DNA from: Oscillospiraceae bacterium
GTDB lineage: Bacteria > Bacillota > Clostridia > Oscillospirales > Oscillospiraceae
Assembly: GCA_017548065.1 (NCBI GenBank)
Contig: JAFYNQ010000102.1
Location: 19,546 to 83,545, forward strand
Direction of reading: 5' to 3'
DNA: 64,000 nucleotides
Made by a program: the position numbers and the translations under genes. This document shows positions 45,307 through 53,858 of the stretch, in pieces. Each line of letters starts with the position of its first letter. Position 1 is the stretch's first letter. Below the pieces are notes generated by a model. That model saw only the letters and a list, made by a program, of their open reading frames with translations. It was not told where the DNA came from and made no database searches.

Positions 45307-45415
45307 ACTCCTTCAATTCCTCTCTGGCTTCCCTCTCATTATCTGCTGAGAAAAGGAAAACACCATTTGCATTATATACATGAATCTGACCACGGACATA
45401 TCGGATATCAAACAT
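45287..45415 (-). CDS. Small 42-residue protein overlapping truA
   Basis: A short frame starting MFDIRYVRGQIHVYNANGV and continuing FLFSADNEREAREELKEYAQ, after AAAGGGTG. The pattern of a beta-hairpin followed by F-S-A-D and an E/R-rich helix is one I recall from small clostridial proteins of unknown role. It overlaps truA by 20 nt and would couple its translation. A weak promoter (TTGGAC, 16-nt spacer, TATCAT) lies just upstream. Confidence 0.6.
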   Translation of the reverse strand: MFDIRYVRGQIHVYNANGVFLFSADNEREAREELKEYAQSAA

Positions 45416-45480
45416 AATCATCACCCTTTCGGTTGTTGTGATGATATTGTAAGATACAATAAGTCCAATAAACCGGTCTT

Positions 45481-47949
45481 TTATTCTACAACCTCGTAGC
45501 CTGCATCGATAATTGCTTTCTTCAGCGCATCCACATCTGCAGCACCGGTAACAGTTACGATCTTTTCCTGCAGGTCCACGACAGCGCTTTCTGTGCCAGC
45601 GACCTCCTGACAGACCTTTTCAACACGCGCCTTACAATGAGGGCACATCATACCATTCACTTTGATTACAGTTTCCATCTTAATTTCCTCCTTTTGAATT
45701 TCCGTTTTCTTGTTCTGTTTTATAACAGTGGGTTTAAAAAACCGCAGTCGCAAAGCGTTTGTAACAACAAAAACAGAACTCATACTCATAGCAGCAGAAC
45801 CGATCATAGGGCTAAGTTGTATACCAAACGCCGGGTACAGTACACCGGCTGCCACAGGAATGCCGAGAATGTTATAGAAAAACGCCCAAAACAGATTCTG
45901 TCTGATATTCTTAACAGTAGCCTTACTTAAGGAAACAGCGCTTACAACACCGGAAAGAGAGGGCTTCATAAGCACTACATCAGCAGATTCAATAGCAATA
46001 TCAGTTCCGTTGCCTATAGCCATGCCCACATCTGCAGTAACAAGGGCAGGTGCATCATTAATCCCGTCACCAACCATCAAAACCTTTCGGCCTTCCGCAC
46101 GAAGTTGCTGGATCGTTCCGGCTTTATCACCAGGGAGCACATCCGAGATCACTCGTTCAATTCCAGCCTTATCTGCAATTGCTTTTGCTGTCGTTTCATT
46201 ATCGCCGGTCAGCATGATCACACTAAGACCAATCTTACGCAAAGCAGCAACCGCTTCAGAAGAATCATCCTTCAAAACATCCGCTGCAGCAATAGCGCCC
46301 AAATAATTTCCGTTTTCAGCCGCAAAATAAAGGGGTGTTTTCCCTTCTGCCGCAAGATGCGTATGCATCGGAACCGTAATACCCAAAGACGACATCAACT
46401 TCGCATTGCCACCATAGAATTTCGTGCCATTGACAATACCGCAAACGCCCGATCCGGGAAGCACCTCAAACATTTCAGGCTCACTGAAACAAATATCCCC
46501 GACATATTCCATGATTGCCTTTGCAAAAGGATGTTCCGATCTGCACTCCAAAGAAGCAGCAATAGTCAAAAGTGTATTATTGTCGCTATTACCGACAATA
46601 ACATCTGTAACAGCAGGCTTTCCTCTGGTCAGTGTTCCGGTCTTATCCAAAACCACAGTATCAATGTTGTGAAGGTTCTCCAGTGCTTCTGCATTCTTAA
46701 ACAAAACACCAAGCTGGGCGCCTCTTCCCGTGGCAACCATAATAGCGACCGGAGTCGCAAGACCAAGTGCACAGGGACAAGAGATCACAAGAACCGCTAT
46801 TGCAGACGTCAACGCAAACTCCAGTCCGTTTCCGGCAACAAGCCAAACTGCAAAGGTAATTGCAGAAATAAGCATGACAACAGGGACAAATATACCGGCA
46901 ATTTTATCTGCCAAACGAGCGATCGGCGCTTTTGAGCCGCCGGCTTCTTCTACAAGTCGGATCACCTGAGAAAGCACCGTATCCTCCCCGACCTTATCCG
47001 CCTTAACTTTCAGGAAGCCTTCAGTGCAAATAGTAGCAGCAGAAACTGTATCGCCGACAGATTTATCAGCAGGAACGCTTTCTCCAGTCAAAGCGCTTTG
47101 ATCAACAGACGCTCTGCCTTCAATAACAGTTCCATCCACCGGAATCCTGCTTCCGGAACGAACAATTACCACATCGTTAACGGAAACCTCTCCAACAGGA
47201 ACAGTTTCTTCCCCACCATCACGATGAACAACGGCAGTTTCGGGGCGTAGATCCATAAGCTGTCGGATCGCATCGCCGGTTTTACCTTTTGCCCTAGTTT
47301 CCAAAAATTTGCCAAGGGTAATCAGCGTCAGGATCATAGCCGCTGATTCAAAATACAGGTTATGTCTGTAATGCTTCAGCGCCTCGGTATCACCATGTCC
47401 AGATGCATAAGCCATAATAAACATAGCAATAACACCATACACCAATGCCGAGCCGGAACCCACAGCTATAAGAGAATCCATATTAGGAGAGCGCTTTACG
47501 AGAGACTTGAAACCTTTTGTAAAATATGCATGATTTATCAGCACAACAGGAAGCGTAAGGAAGAATTGCAACAGAACAGCGATCATTGCATTTTCTGTTC
47601 CTGTATACCACGCAGGAAGCGGCAACCCCATCATATGACCCATGGTAAAATACATCAAAACCACAAGGAAGCATGCTGAAGAAATGATACGGAATTTCAT
47701 CGTTTTCAGCGAATCATCCTCTTGCTGTTTGGAAGCCTTCTTTTCAAATGTCTGCGTAGGATAACCGGCATCTGTAACAGCCAGAATGACCGCATCCGAG
47801 ATCCCTGAATCCTCTGTATGCACCGTTAACGTACCACGCAAAAGATTTACTTCCGCCTTATTTACACCCGGCACAGCGCCTGCAGTTTTCTCCACACGAG
47901 CGGAACATGCAGCACAAGTCATGCCGTTTACAATAAACTGTAATCGCAA
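45481..47949 (-). CDS. copA: Copper-transporting P-type ATPase CopA with C-terminal CopZ-like domain
   Basis: P1B ATPase (822 aa) exporting Cu(I). N-terminal HMA domain with GMTCAAC (10-15 region), eight membrane helices, TGES actuator loop, ion-site CPC in SCPCALG, phosphorylation site DKTGTLT, SEHP, and GDGINDAPA. After the last helices a Lys/Glu linker leads to a second HMA domain (758-822) with MMCPHC, in the position of a separate copZ. The start is TTG 47947-47949 after AGGAGG; the GTG at 47958 overlaps that site. An internal ribosome binding site and ATG at the domain boundary are described separately. Confidence 0.93.
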   Translation of the reverse strand: MRLQFIVNGMTCAACSARVEKTAGAVPGVNKAEVNLLRGTLTVHTEDSGISDAVILAVTDAGYPTQTFEKKASKQQEDDSLKTMKFRIISSACFLVVLMYFTMGHMMGLPLPAWYTGTENAMIAVLLQFFLTLPVVLINHAYFTKGFKSLVKRSPNMDSLIAVGSGSALVYGVIAMFIMAYASGHGDTEALKHYRHNLYFESAAMILTLITLGKFLETRAKGKTGDAIRQLMDLRPETAVVHRDGGEETVPVGEVSVNDVVIVRSGSRIPVDGTVIEGRASVDQSALTGESVPADKSVGDTVSAATICTEGFLKVKADKVGEDTVLSQVIRLVEEAGGSKAPIARLADKIAGIFVPVVMLISAITFAVWLVAGNGLEFALTSAIAVLVISCPCALGLATPVAIMVATGRGAQLGVLFKNAEALENLHNIDTVVLDKTGTLTRGKPAVTDVIVGNSDNNTLLTIAASLECRSEHPFAKAIMEYVGDICFSEPEMFEVLPGSGVCGIVNGTKFYGGNAKLMSSLGITVPMHTHLAAEGKTPLYFAAENGNYLGAIAAADVLKDDSSEAVAALRKIGLSVIMLTGDNETTAKAIADKAGIERVISDVLPGDKAGTIQQLRAEGRKVLMVGDGINDAPALVTADVGMAIGNGTDIAIESADVVLMKPSLSGVVSAVSLSKATVKNIRQNLFWAFFYNILGIPVAAGVLYPAFGIQLSPMIGSAAMSMSSVFVVTNALRLRFFKPTVIKQNKKTEIQKEEIKMETVIKVNGMMCPHCKARVEKVCQEVAGTESAVVDLQEKIVTVTGAADVDALKKAIIDAGYEVVE
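45484..45693 (-). promoter_or_regulatory. copZ: Internal Shine-Dalgarno and ATG within copA (possible free CopZ)
   Basis: On the minus strand, AAGGAGG (45687-45693) stands 8 nt before an in-frame ATG (45676-45678). Initiation there would yield a 65-residue CopZ-like chaperone, METVIKVNGMMCPHCKAR onward, ending at the copA stop. The site is as strong as those of the separate genes in the window, so the gene may give both CopA-CopZ fusion and free CopZ. Confidence 0.6.
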
Positions 47950-47964
47950 TATCCACACCTCCTA

Positions 47965-48027
47965 TCACAATGTTGACACTATGTGAAACTTATGGTACTA
48001 TTTTATCATAACATGCATAAAATGCAA
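47965..48027. promoter_or_regulatory. Divergent overlapping promoters of copA and degV with a palindrome
   Basis: Plus strand: TTGACA (47973-47978), 17-nt spacer, TACTAT (47996-48001) for degV. Minus strand: TTGCAT (48022-48027), 16-nt spacer, TAAAAT (48000-48005) for copA. An imperfect 22-bp palindrome, TCACAATGT...ACTATGTGA (47965-47986), covers the degV -35 and lies in the copA leader. It does not look like the CopY (TACAnnTGTA) or CsoR site. Confidence 0.55.
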
Positions 48028-48055
48028 GCATCTACTTTCATAAGGAGAAATCAAG

Positions 48056-48898
48056 ATGAAAATCAAAATTTTATCTGACAGCACCTGCGATCTTTCCCCC
48101 GAGCTTTTGGAAAAACTGAACGTTACTGTTCTACCGTTAACTGTAATTAAAGATGGCGAAGCTTTCCGTGACAATGTCACAATTACACCCGCCGATATTT
48201 TTGCGCACGTTGCATCTGGCGGTCAGCTTTGCTCCACCACCGCTATGAATGTTGGTGAATATCAGGAAGCATTTGAGAAATATTCCGCTGAGTATGACGG
48301 TGTCATTCACGTCAATCTCGGTTCCGGCTTCTCTTCCAGCCATCAAAATGCCCTTTTGGCTGCAGAGGATTTTGACAACGTTCGTGTTGTTGATTCCAAG
48401 AATCTTTCCACCGGTCAGGGTCTTGTTGTAATGAAGGCATGCGAGCTTGCTGCAACCTGTACCTCTCTGGACGAGCTGTACGAAGAGGTGCTGGCATACA
48501 CCAACCGTATTGAAGCCAGCTTCCTGCTGGATCAGCTTGCCTACATGGTAAAGGGCGGCCGTTGCTCTTCTGCTGCTGCATTGGGTGCAAACCTCCTGAA
48601 CCTGAAGCCCTGCATTGAGGTTAAGGACGGCAAAATGTCCGTGGTTAAGAAATACCGCGGTAATTACGCAAAATGTCTCACAAACTATGTCAAAGATCGC
48701 CTTGCAGACCGTGATGATCTGGACAACGGCACATTGTTTGTAACACATACCCCCGTCAGCGAAGACAGCCTTGAAGCAGTTAAGTCTGCTGTGGAGAATT
48801 ACGGCAACTTTGAAAATGTGTACTGGACAGAAGCAGGATGCACTGTCTCCTGCCACTGTGGCCCCGGCACACTGGGTGTTCTGTTTGTAAGAAAATAA
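48056..48898 (+). CDS. DegV family fatty-acid-binding protein
   Basis: A 280-residue DegV protein, likely presenting a fatty acid to a FakA-type kinase. Conserved: LSDSTCDLSPEL (N-terminal), TTAMNVGEY in place of the usual T-S-Q-P, LGSGFSSSHQNA, VDSKNLSTGQG, DQLAYMVKGGRCS and the C-terminal CHCGPGTLGVLF. AAGGAG precedes the ATG. thrE follows with 1 nt between. Confidence 0.88.
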   Translation: MKIKILSDSTCDLSPELLEKLNVTVLPLTVIKDGEAFRDNVTITPADIFAHVASGGQLCSTTAMNVGEYQEAFEKYSAEYDGVIHVNLGSGFSSSHQNALLAAEDFDNVRVVDSKNLSTGQGLVVMKACELAATCTSLDELYEEVLAYTNRIEASFLLDQLAYMVKGGRCSSAAALGANLLNLKPCIEVKDGKMSVVKKYRGNYAKCLTNYVKDRLADRDDLDNGTLFVTHTPVSEDSLEAVKSAVENYGNFENVYWTEAGCTVSCHCGPGTLGVLFVRK

Positions 48899-48899
48899 G

Positions 48900-50138
48900 A
48901 TGGATTACAATGCATTACTGGACGTCGCAACATGGCTGGGTTACGAGCTTGCTATGAGCGGCGCAGAGACATTCCGCATTGAAGAGAGTGTCTCAAGAAT
49001 CATGAGTGCTTACGGTGTTAACGTTGAGGTATTTGCGATCCCCAACTGCTTACACGTCAGCATAGATACCAAGGATCGTGAAGCTTTGACAAGAATGCGA
49101 CGAATCGGTTTCCACGGAAACGATTTGGATGCAGTTGAAAAGTACAGTAATCTCAGCCGCCGCATTTGCCGTGAGCGTCCCGAACCTGAAATTGCAAAAT
49201 CGTGGTTAAAGGAAACAAAGAAATCTCTGCGGCACTATTCCCTGCCCATTCATCTTCTCGGTAATATTCTTGGTGCTTGTGGCTTTGCAATTATCTTTGG
49301 CGGCACATTCGTTGATTGTTTATGGGCAGGTGCCTGCGGTCTCTCCGTAGGACTTGTCAGCAGCCTTATGGAGAAGCTGAAAGCAAACAACTTTTTCCGA
49401 ATTATCGCCGCTTCTTTCATCATGGCGCTGATAGCCTACTTTGCCGGTTCTCTCGGTTTTACCGATAACGCAGACACCGTGATCATTGGCACACTTATGA
49501 TCCTTGTTCCCGGATTGGTGTTTACAAACGCCATGAGAGATATTATCTATGGCGATACCAATTCCGGCATAAACAGGATCGTCCAGGTCTTCCTGGTAGC
49601 CGCTGCAATTGCACTGGGTACCGGCGCTGCATGGAATATCGTTGACAAACTCATAACCATCCCAATCGTTGATGCAATTTGCACCCACAGTCTTTTGGTT
49701 GAGGCTGTAGCGTGCTTTGTCGGCTGTACCGGATTCTTTATCCTTTTCAACATTCACGGCCCTGGCGGCTTTCTGTGCGCCCTGGGCGGTATGCTCACAT
49801 GGGTCTGCTACAGACTGATTTGCCAATTTGGCGGCAGTGATCTTGCTGCTTATTTCTTTGCTACCATGTTTGCGGCGCTGTATTCCGAGAGCATGGCACG
49901 TATCCGTAAATATCCCGCTATTTCCTATTTGGTCATTTCCGTGTTCCCTCTCATTCCCGGTGCCGGTATTTATTACACCACAAACCACCTGGTACGTCAG
50001 GACATGACCAGTTTCACAGAAAAAGGCATGCACACCATTGCCATTGCCGGTGCAATGGCTGTCGGCATACTGCTGATCTCAACCGTATTTCGTGTTATCA
50101 GCATCTATACGCAACAAAAACAAACCCAAAATAAATAA
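48900..50138 (+). CDS. Threonine/serine exporter family protein (ThrE)
   Basis: A 412-residue membrane protein joining both ThrE halves: an N-terminal cytoplasmic and membrane part (DUF1212, MSGAETFRIEESVSRIM; SIDTKDREALTRMRRI) and a C-terminal ThrE_2 part (LAAYFFATMFAALYSE...PLIPGAGIYYT). About ten helices. Function by homology: export of small hydroxy amino acids or dicarboxylates. Two-nt spacing to degV suggests reinitiation and cotranscription. Confidence 0.85.
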   Translation: MDYNALLDVATWLGYELAMSGAETFRIEESVSRIMSAYGVNVEVFAIPNCLHVSIDTKDREALTRMRRIGFHGNDLDAVEKYSNLSRRICRERPEPEIAKSWLKETKKSLRHYSLPIHLLGNILGACGFAIIFGGTFVDCLWAGACGLSVGLVSSLMEKLKANNFFRIIAASFIMALIAYFAGSLGFTDNADTVIIGTLMILVPGLVFTNAMRDIIYGDTNSGINRIVQVFLVAAAIALGTGAAWNIVDKLITIPIVDAICTHSLLVEAVACFVGCTGFFILFNIHGPGGFLCALGGMLTWVCYRLICQFGGSDLAAYFFATMFAALYSESMARIRKYPAISYLVISVFPLIPGAGIYYTTNHLVRQDMTSFTEKGMHTIAIAGAMAVGILLISTVFRVISIYTQQKQTQNK

Positions 50139-50179
50139 AATACGGAGAGTTGCTCACAAAGAACAACTCTCCGTATTTT
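50137..50179. terminator. Bidirectional terminator between thrE and the AAE transporter
   Basis: AAAATACGGAGAGTTG (50137-50152) and CAACTCTCCGTATTTT (50164-50179); T-runs on both strands. It ends the degV-thrE operon and the 11-kb operon from the other side. Confidence 0.9.
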
Positions 50180-50181
50180 AT

Positions 50182-51489
50182 TTAACCAAGCATCAGAGAA
50201 TTGATGAGCTGAGAAGCCAGCACAACAAGCACAAGTGCAATGGGATATGTGGAAGCATAAGCGCCTGCCACATCATCGGTACCTGCAACGCTGATCAAAG
50301 TACCCAGCGCAGGGGTAGATGTCATACCGCCGGTAATAGAACCGAGGCTGCTGAGAAGCGGCAGCTTGCAAATCTTGCGTCCAAAGAAATAACCGATTAC
50401 CATGGGGATCATAGTAATCACTGCGCCGGCAATAAAGCCGTACACCACAAGCATGGGGCCCAGAGTAGATTTGCTGACCTGATCAACCAGGACAACACCA
50501 CCTTCAAGGCCGGCGCCACACAGGAACAACATAAGACCGAACTCACGGAAGTTCTTGAGTGCATTTATGTTGATCTTCATGCTGATCTTACCAATACGAC
50601 CAAAATGCGCAATGATCAAAGAAACAATCAGAGGACCGCCGGTCATACCTAGGCTGAAGCAAGGACCGTCAAAGCCTTTGCCGCTCAGCGGAATCTTGAT
50701 AGCACCAAGGAGGACGCCCAGGACAAGGGCGAGACCAAAAGCAGCAAAACCGAAGTTATCCAGTTCAAGCAGTTTCTTTTCTTTCTTCACGTTTTCGGTC
50801 TTCTCTTCCGTGTCATTGGAGATCAGCAAGCGTTCAGTTTCCATATCTGCACGGACGATTTTCGGCATAATCTGCACAAACAGAACAACACCGATAACGC
50901 CGAAGGGATATGCCACAGCCTGACCAAGAACAACAAGTGCCTCCTGATCAGCAGCAAGCTCTTTAACTGTTTCCTTTGCTGCAGAAAAAGCAGGGGTGGA
51001 TGTCAAAGCACCGGAAAGAATGCCGGAAGCATACGCAGAACCGATGCCGGGAATCAATGCAAATAACACAGTAACCAGTGCGCCGGCAATAATGATAATA
51101 GCGCCCATAGGCACATAAGTCTTTGCATTCTTTTTCAGGTCGCGGAAGAATTTAGGACCTGCAATAGAGCCAACTGCAGTAACAAACAGAACAAGACCAA
51201 TATTGGAAATGAACTTAAAGTTAGAAATTTTGGAAGCGATTTCAGTTGCAGTCTTTTCATTCGCAGAATTGCCCAGGAAGAATTTACCCAAAACAGGGAT
51301 ATTTTCAAGTCCGGGCAGTGTGCAAAGATATCCAAAGAGCAAAGCAAAGAGAAAAACACCTGCTGTGCCCAAGCTGACACCTTTTACTTTAATTGCGCCA
51401 ATGGCATAGCCAACAAAGCAAATAAAGAACACGCACATGAAGACAGAAGCTGTTGAACTGATTGAGATAAAATTACTGAGAAAATCCAT
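50182..51489 (-). CDS. Aspartate:alanine exchanger (AAE) family transporter
   Basis: A 435-residue membrane protein with two Asp-Al_Ex halves, visible as repeats: GILSGALTSTPAFSAAKE in the first half and GSITGGMTSTPALGTLI in the second, each in a helical bundle of about five to six segments, joined by a charged loop (about 225-245). There is no TrkA-C domain between the halves, unlike AspT. The family includes AspT (aspartate/alanine) and SucE-type succinate exporters. As the last gene of the fumarate reductase operon, succinate or aspartate exchange is the natural guess; the substrate is not shown by the sequence. Confidence 0.85.
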   Translation of the reverse strand: MDFLSNFISISSTASVFMCVFFICFVGYAIGAIKVKGVSLGTAGVFLFALLFGYLCTLPGLENIPVLGKFFLGNSANEKTATEIASKISNFKFISNIGLVLFVTAVGSIAGPKFFRDLKKNAKTYVPMGAIIIIAGALVTVLFALIPGIGSAYASGILSGALTSTPAFSAAKETVKELAADQEALVVLGQAVAYPFGVIGVVLFVQIMPKIVRADMETERLLISNDTEEKTENVKKEKKLLELDNFGFAAFGLALVLGVLLGAIKIPLSGKGFDGPCFSLGMTGGPLIVSLIIAHFGRIGKISMKININALKNFREFGLMLFLCGAGLEGGVVLVDQVSKSTLGPMLVVYGFIAGAVITMIPMVIGYFFGRKICKLPLLSSLGSITGGMTSTPALGTLISVAGTDDVAGAYASTYPIALVLVVLASQLINSLMLG

Positions 51490-51505
51490 TATTAATACAA
51501 CTCCT

Positions 51506-51550
51506 TAAGACGGCTGTAAGGCAGAGGTCCCCCTCTGCCTTGCAGTCTTA
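51506..51550 (-). other. Long hairpin between frdA and the exporter gene
   Basis: TAAGACGGCTGTAAGGCAGAGG (51506-51527, written here in two parts as TAAGACGGCTG and TAAGGCAGAGG) pairs with CCTCTGCCTTGCAGTCTTA (51532-51550). On the minus strand it is followed directly by the exporter ribosome binding site AAGGAG, with no U-run, so it is not a simple terminator; it could stabilise the upstream mRNA or lower exporter expression. Confidence 0.6.
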
Positions 51551-51555
51551 AATTT

Positions 51556-53154
51556 TTATCTCTCGTGACGTGCATACTTAGGCAGCAGCATAGGGGAAAC
51601 ACCCTCCTGCTCCACGCCAGCTTCCTTGAGTTCCTGGGCATAAGCCTGAACATGATCCAGGTTCATTTCACCCAGGGTGATCTCCTTTGCACGAGCAGCT
51701 GCAGCCTTACCTGCATTTCTACCGAAGACAATGATATCCAGCAAGCTGTTACCCATCAGTCGGTTACGGCCATGGATGCCGCCAACAGCTTCACCTGCAA
51801 CCAGCAGGTTGGGGATGGCCTTTGTGAAGCCGTCGCCGCCGATTTCCAAGCCGCCGTTTTGATAGTGCAGTGTGGGATATACAAGAATCGGCACTTTTCT
51901 CATATCAATGCCATAATTCAAATACATGCGCAGCATAGCGGGAATTCTCTTTTCGATTGTACCCTCACCGCCCAGGATCTCGATCATCGGAGTATCCAGC
52001 CAAACACCACTGCCCAAAGGTGTATCAACACCCTTGCCGTTGGCACATTCACGGATAATAGCAGAGGCAGAAACATCTCTCGTTTCCAGCGGATGGGCGT
52101 AAGCTTCGCCGTCCTTATTTACCAACATTGCACCCAAAGAACGAACCTTTTCAGTCACCAATGCACCGAAAATTTGAGAGGGATAAGCAACGCCGGTGGG
52201 GTGATATTGAATTGTATCCTGATACAGCAGCGGAGCACCTGCACGATAACCCAAAATCAAACCATCAGCTGTAGCACCGTAATGGTTGGAAGTGGGGAAA
52301 TTCTGATAATGCAGACGACCTGCACCGCCGGTGGCGATGATAACAGTCTTTGCACGGGCTACCAGGTAATCACCGGTCTCCATATTCAGGAGTACAGCGC
52401 CTGCGACCTGGCCCTTATCGTCCTTGATAAGCTCAACAGCAGAGGTGAACTCAACAACAGGAATCTGACGGTTAAGCGCTTCATCACGAACGGTACGCAT
52501 AATTTCTGCGCCGGAGTAGTCCTTACAAGCGTGCATTCTCTTACGGGAAGTGCCGCCGCCGTGGGTAGTGACCATACGACCGTCCTCGTCCTTATCGAAC
52601 ATAACGCCCAGGTCATTGAGCCAACGGATGGCATCGGGAGCTTCCATAACAAGACGACGAAGCAGTTCAGGACGGGCAGAAAAGTGACCGCCGCCAAATG
52701 CGTCCAGATAATGCTGCACAGGAGAATCGTTCTCCTTATCTGCAGCCTGGATACCACCTTCTGCCATCATAGTATTCGCATCGCCAATACGCAGCTTGGT
52801 AACAATCATTACATTTGCGCCGGCCTCATGCGCCTCAATGGCAGCAGATGTACCTGCACCACCGCCGCCAATAACCAGTACGTCAACATCATAATCAATC
52901 TTGGAAAGATCAACTTTCTCGGTCAACAGACGAGAGTTGGAATGCAGAAGATTTGTCAATTCAACAGGCGCCTTCTGACCCTTATTGGGTCCGATCTTGA
53001 TTTCCTTGAAGCCCTCTGCACGGTAGTCCGGATGGTACGCCTTCAAAAGTTCATCCTTTTCCTCCGCGGTCATACGACGAGGTTCTGTCTTCATTCTTTC
53101 AGCACGGGTGGCTTCCACTTTCTTAACGGATTCCAGCATTTCCGGTGTAAACAT
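51556..53154 (-). CDS. frdA: Fumarate reductase flavoprotein subunit
   Basis: A 532-residue FrdA/SdhA-type flavoprotein. FAD site VLVIGGGGAGTSAAIEA (94-110), flavin-linking region MMAEGGIQAA without an obvious covalent His-x-T-x-G, active-site segments THGGGTSRKRMHA, HPTGVAYPS, RDVSASAIIREC, HYQNGGLEI and GEAVGGIHGRNRLMGNSLLD. It has an extended N-terminus (about 85 residues) and a short C-terminus without the full capping helical domain, so it resembles archaeal and clostridial soluble forms more than membrane FrdA. No membrane anchor subunit lies near. Stop is followed by a hairpin and the exporter. Confidence 0.88.
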   Translation of the reverse strand: MFTPEMLESVKKVEATRAERMKTEPRRMTAEEKDELLKAYHPDYRAEGFKEIKIGPNKGQKAPVELTNLLHSNSRLLTEKVDLSKIDYDVDVLVIGGGGAGTSAAIEAHEAGANVMIVTKLRIGDANTMMAEGGIQAADKENDSPVQHYLDAFGGGHFSARPELLRRLVMEAPDAIRWLNDLGVMFDKDEDGRMVTTHGGGTSRKRMHACKDYSGAEIMRTVRDEALNRQIPVVEFTSAVELIKDDKGQVAGAVLLNMETGDYLVARAKTVIIATGGAGRLHYQNFPTSNHYGATADGLILGYRAGAPLLYQDTIQYHPTGVAYPSQIFGALVTEKVRSLGAMLVNKDGEAYAHPLETRDVSASAIIRECANGKGVDTPLGSGVWLDTPMIEILGGEGTIEKRIPAMLRMYLNYGIDMRKVPILVYPTLHYQNGGLEIGGDGFTKAIPNLLVAGEAVGGIHGRNRLMGNSLLDIIVFGRNAGKAAAARAKEITLGEMNLDHVQAYAQELKEAGVEQEGVSPMLLPKYARHER

Positions 53155-53166
53155 GGCTATCCCTCC

Positions 53167-53841
53167 TTACTTCTCGATATCGCGGGTATTATACAGTTCC
53201 TTCATCTCTTCGATGGGTTTCTGCATAATTGCCTCAATCAATTCATCGTACTGACCATGATTGATTTCTTCAACACGTGCATGAACATGCTCGGATTTGG
53301 GCGCAATGTACTTGCCGGTCAGGCGACGAGCCAGCAGACCGACCATAGGATGGCTGATACCGGCAGGACAGCGAACGGAGCAGCAACCACAACTGACACA
53401 GTCAAAGGACTCTTCAGCGCACTTCTCCAGCTCACCACGCTGAGCGTAAGCAATGTACTGCATAACGTTCAGGCTCTGAGTACATGCCTTAGTACATGCA
53501 TTACAACCGATACAAGCATAAATTTCAGGATAAAGCTCCATCATAACACGCTGATCAGCCTTCAGCTCTTCAATGGAATAAGTTCTCTTGTCAGTGGGGA
53601 AAAACGGAATGGAAGCTACATACATACCTTCCTGCACCTGGGTCTGGCAAGCCAGGCAGGTCTTCAGTTCGTTTTTGCCCTTAATGCGGTAGATAGTAGC
53701 GCAAGCACCACAGAAGCCATGACGGCAGCCACAGCCACGATTTAGAGTGTAGCCTGCATACTCCATTGCAGTCATAATGGTAAGATCACCGGGAACGGAA
53801 TATTTCTTACCGTAAAAATAGACATTCACCATATTTTCCAT
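53167..53841 (-). CDS. frdB: Fumarate reductase iron-sulfur subunit
   Basis: A 224-residue FrdB-like protein: N-terminal plant-type [2Fe-2S] domain (Cys 37, 39, 44, 47 and 65), then two cubane motifs CIGCNACTKAC (110-120) and CVSCGCCSVRC (148-158). The C-terminal CCG domains present in thiol:fumarate reductase TfrB are absent; a separate HdrB with such domains is in the same operon. It would wire HdrBC to FrdA in the cytoplasm. AAGGAGG lies 13 nt upstream of the first ATG, so the second ATG at codon 4 is also possible. Confidence 0.85.
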   Translation of the reverse strand: MENMVNVYFYGKKYSVPGDLTIMTAMEYAGYTLNRGCGCRHGFCGACATIYRIKGKNELKTCLACQTQVQEGMYVASIPFFPTDKRTYSIEELKADQRVMMELYPEIYACIGCNACTKACTQSLNVMQYIAYAQRGELEKCAEESFDCVSCGCCSVRCPAGISHPMVGLLARRLTGKYIAPKSEHVHARVEEINHGQYDELIEAIMQKPIEEMKELYNTRDIEK

Positions 53842-53858
53842 AACGGTATTGGTCCTCC

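Noticed and set aside
51565-53745. 726-codon open frame opposite frdA and frdB
   Set aside because: Runs across two real genes on the other strand and has shadow-type composition.
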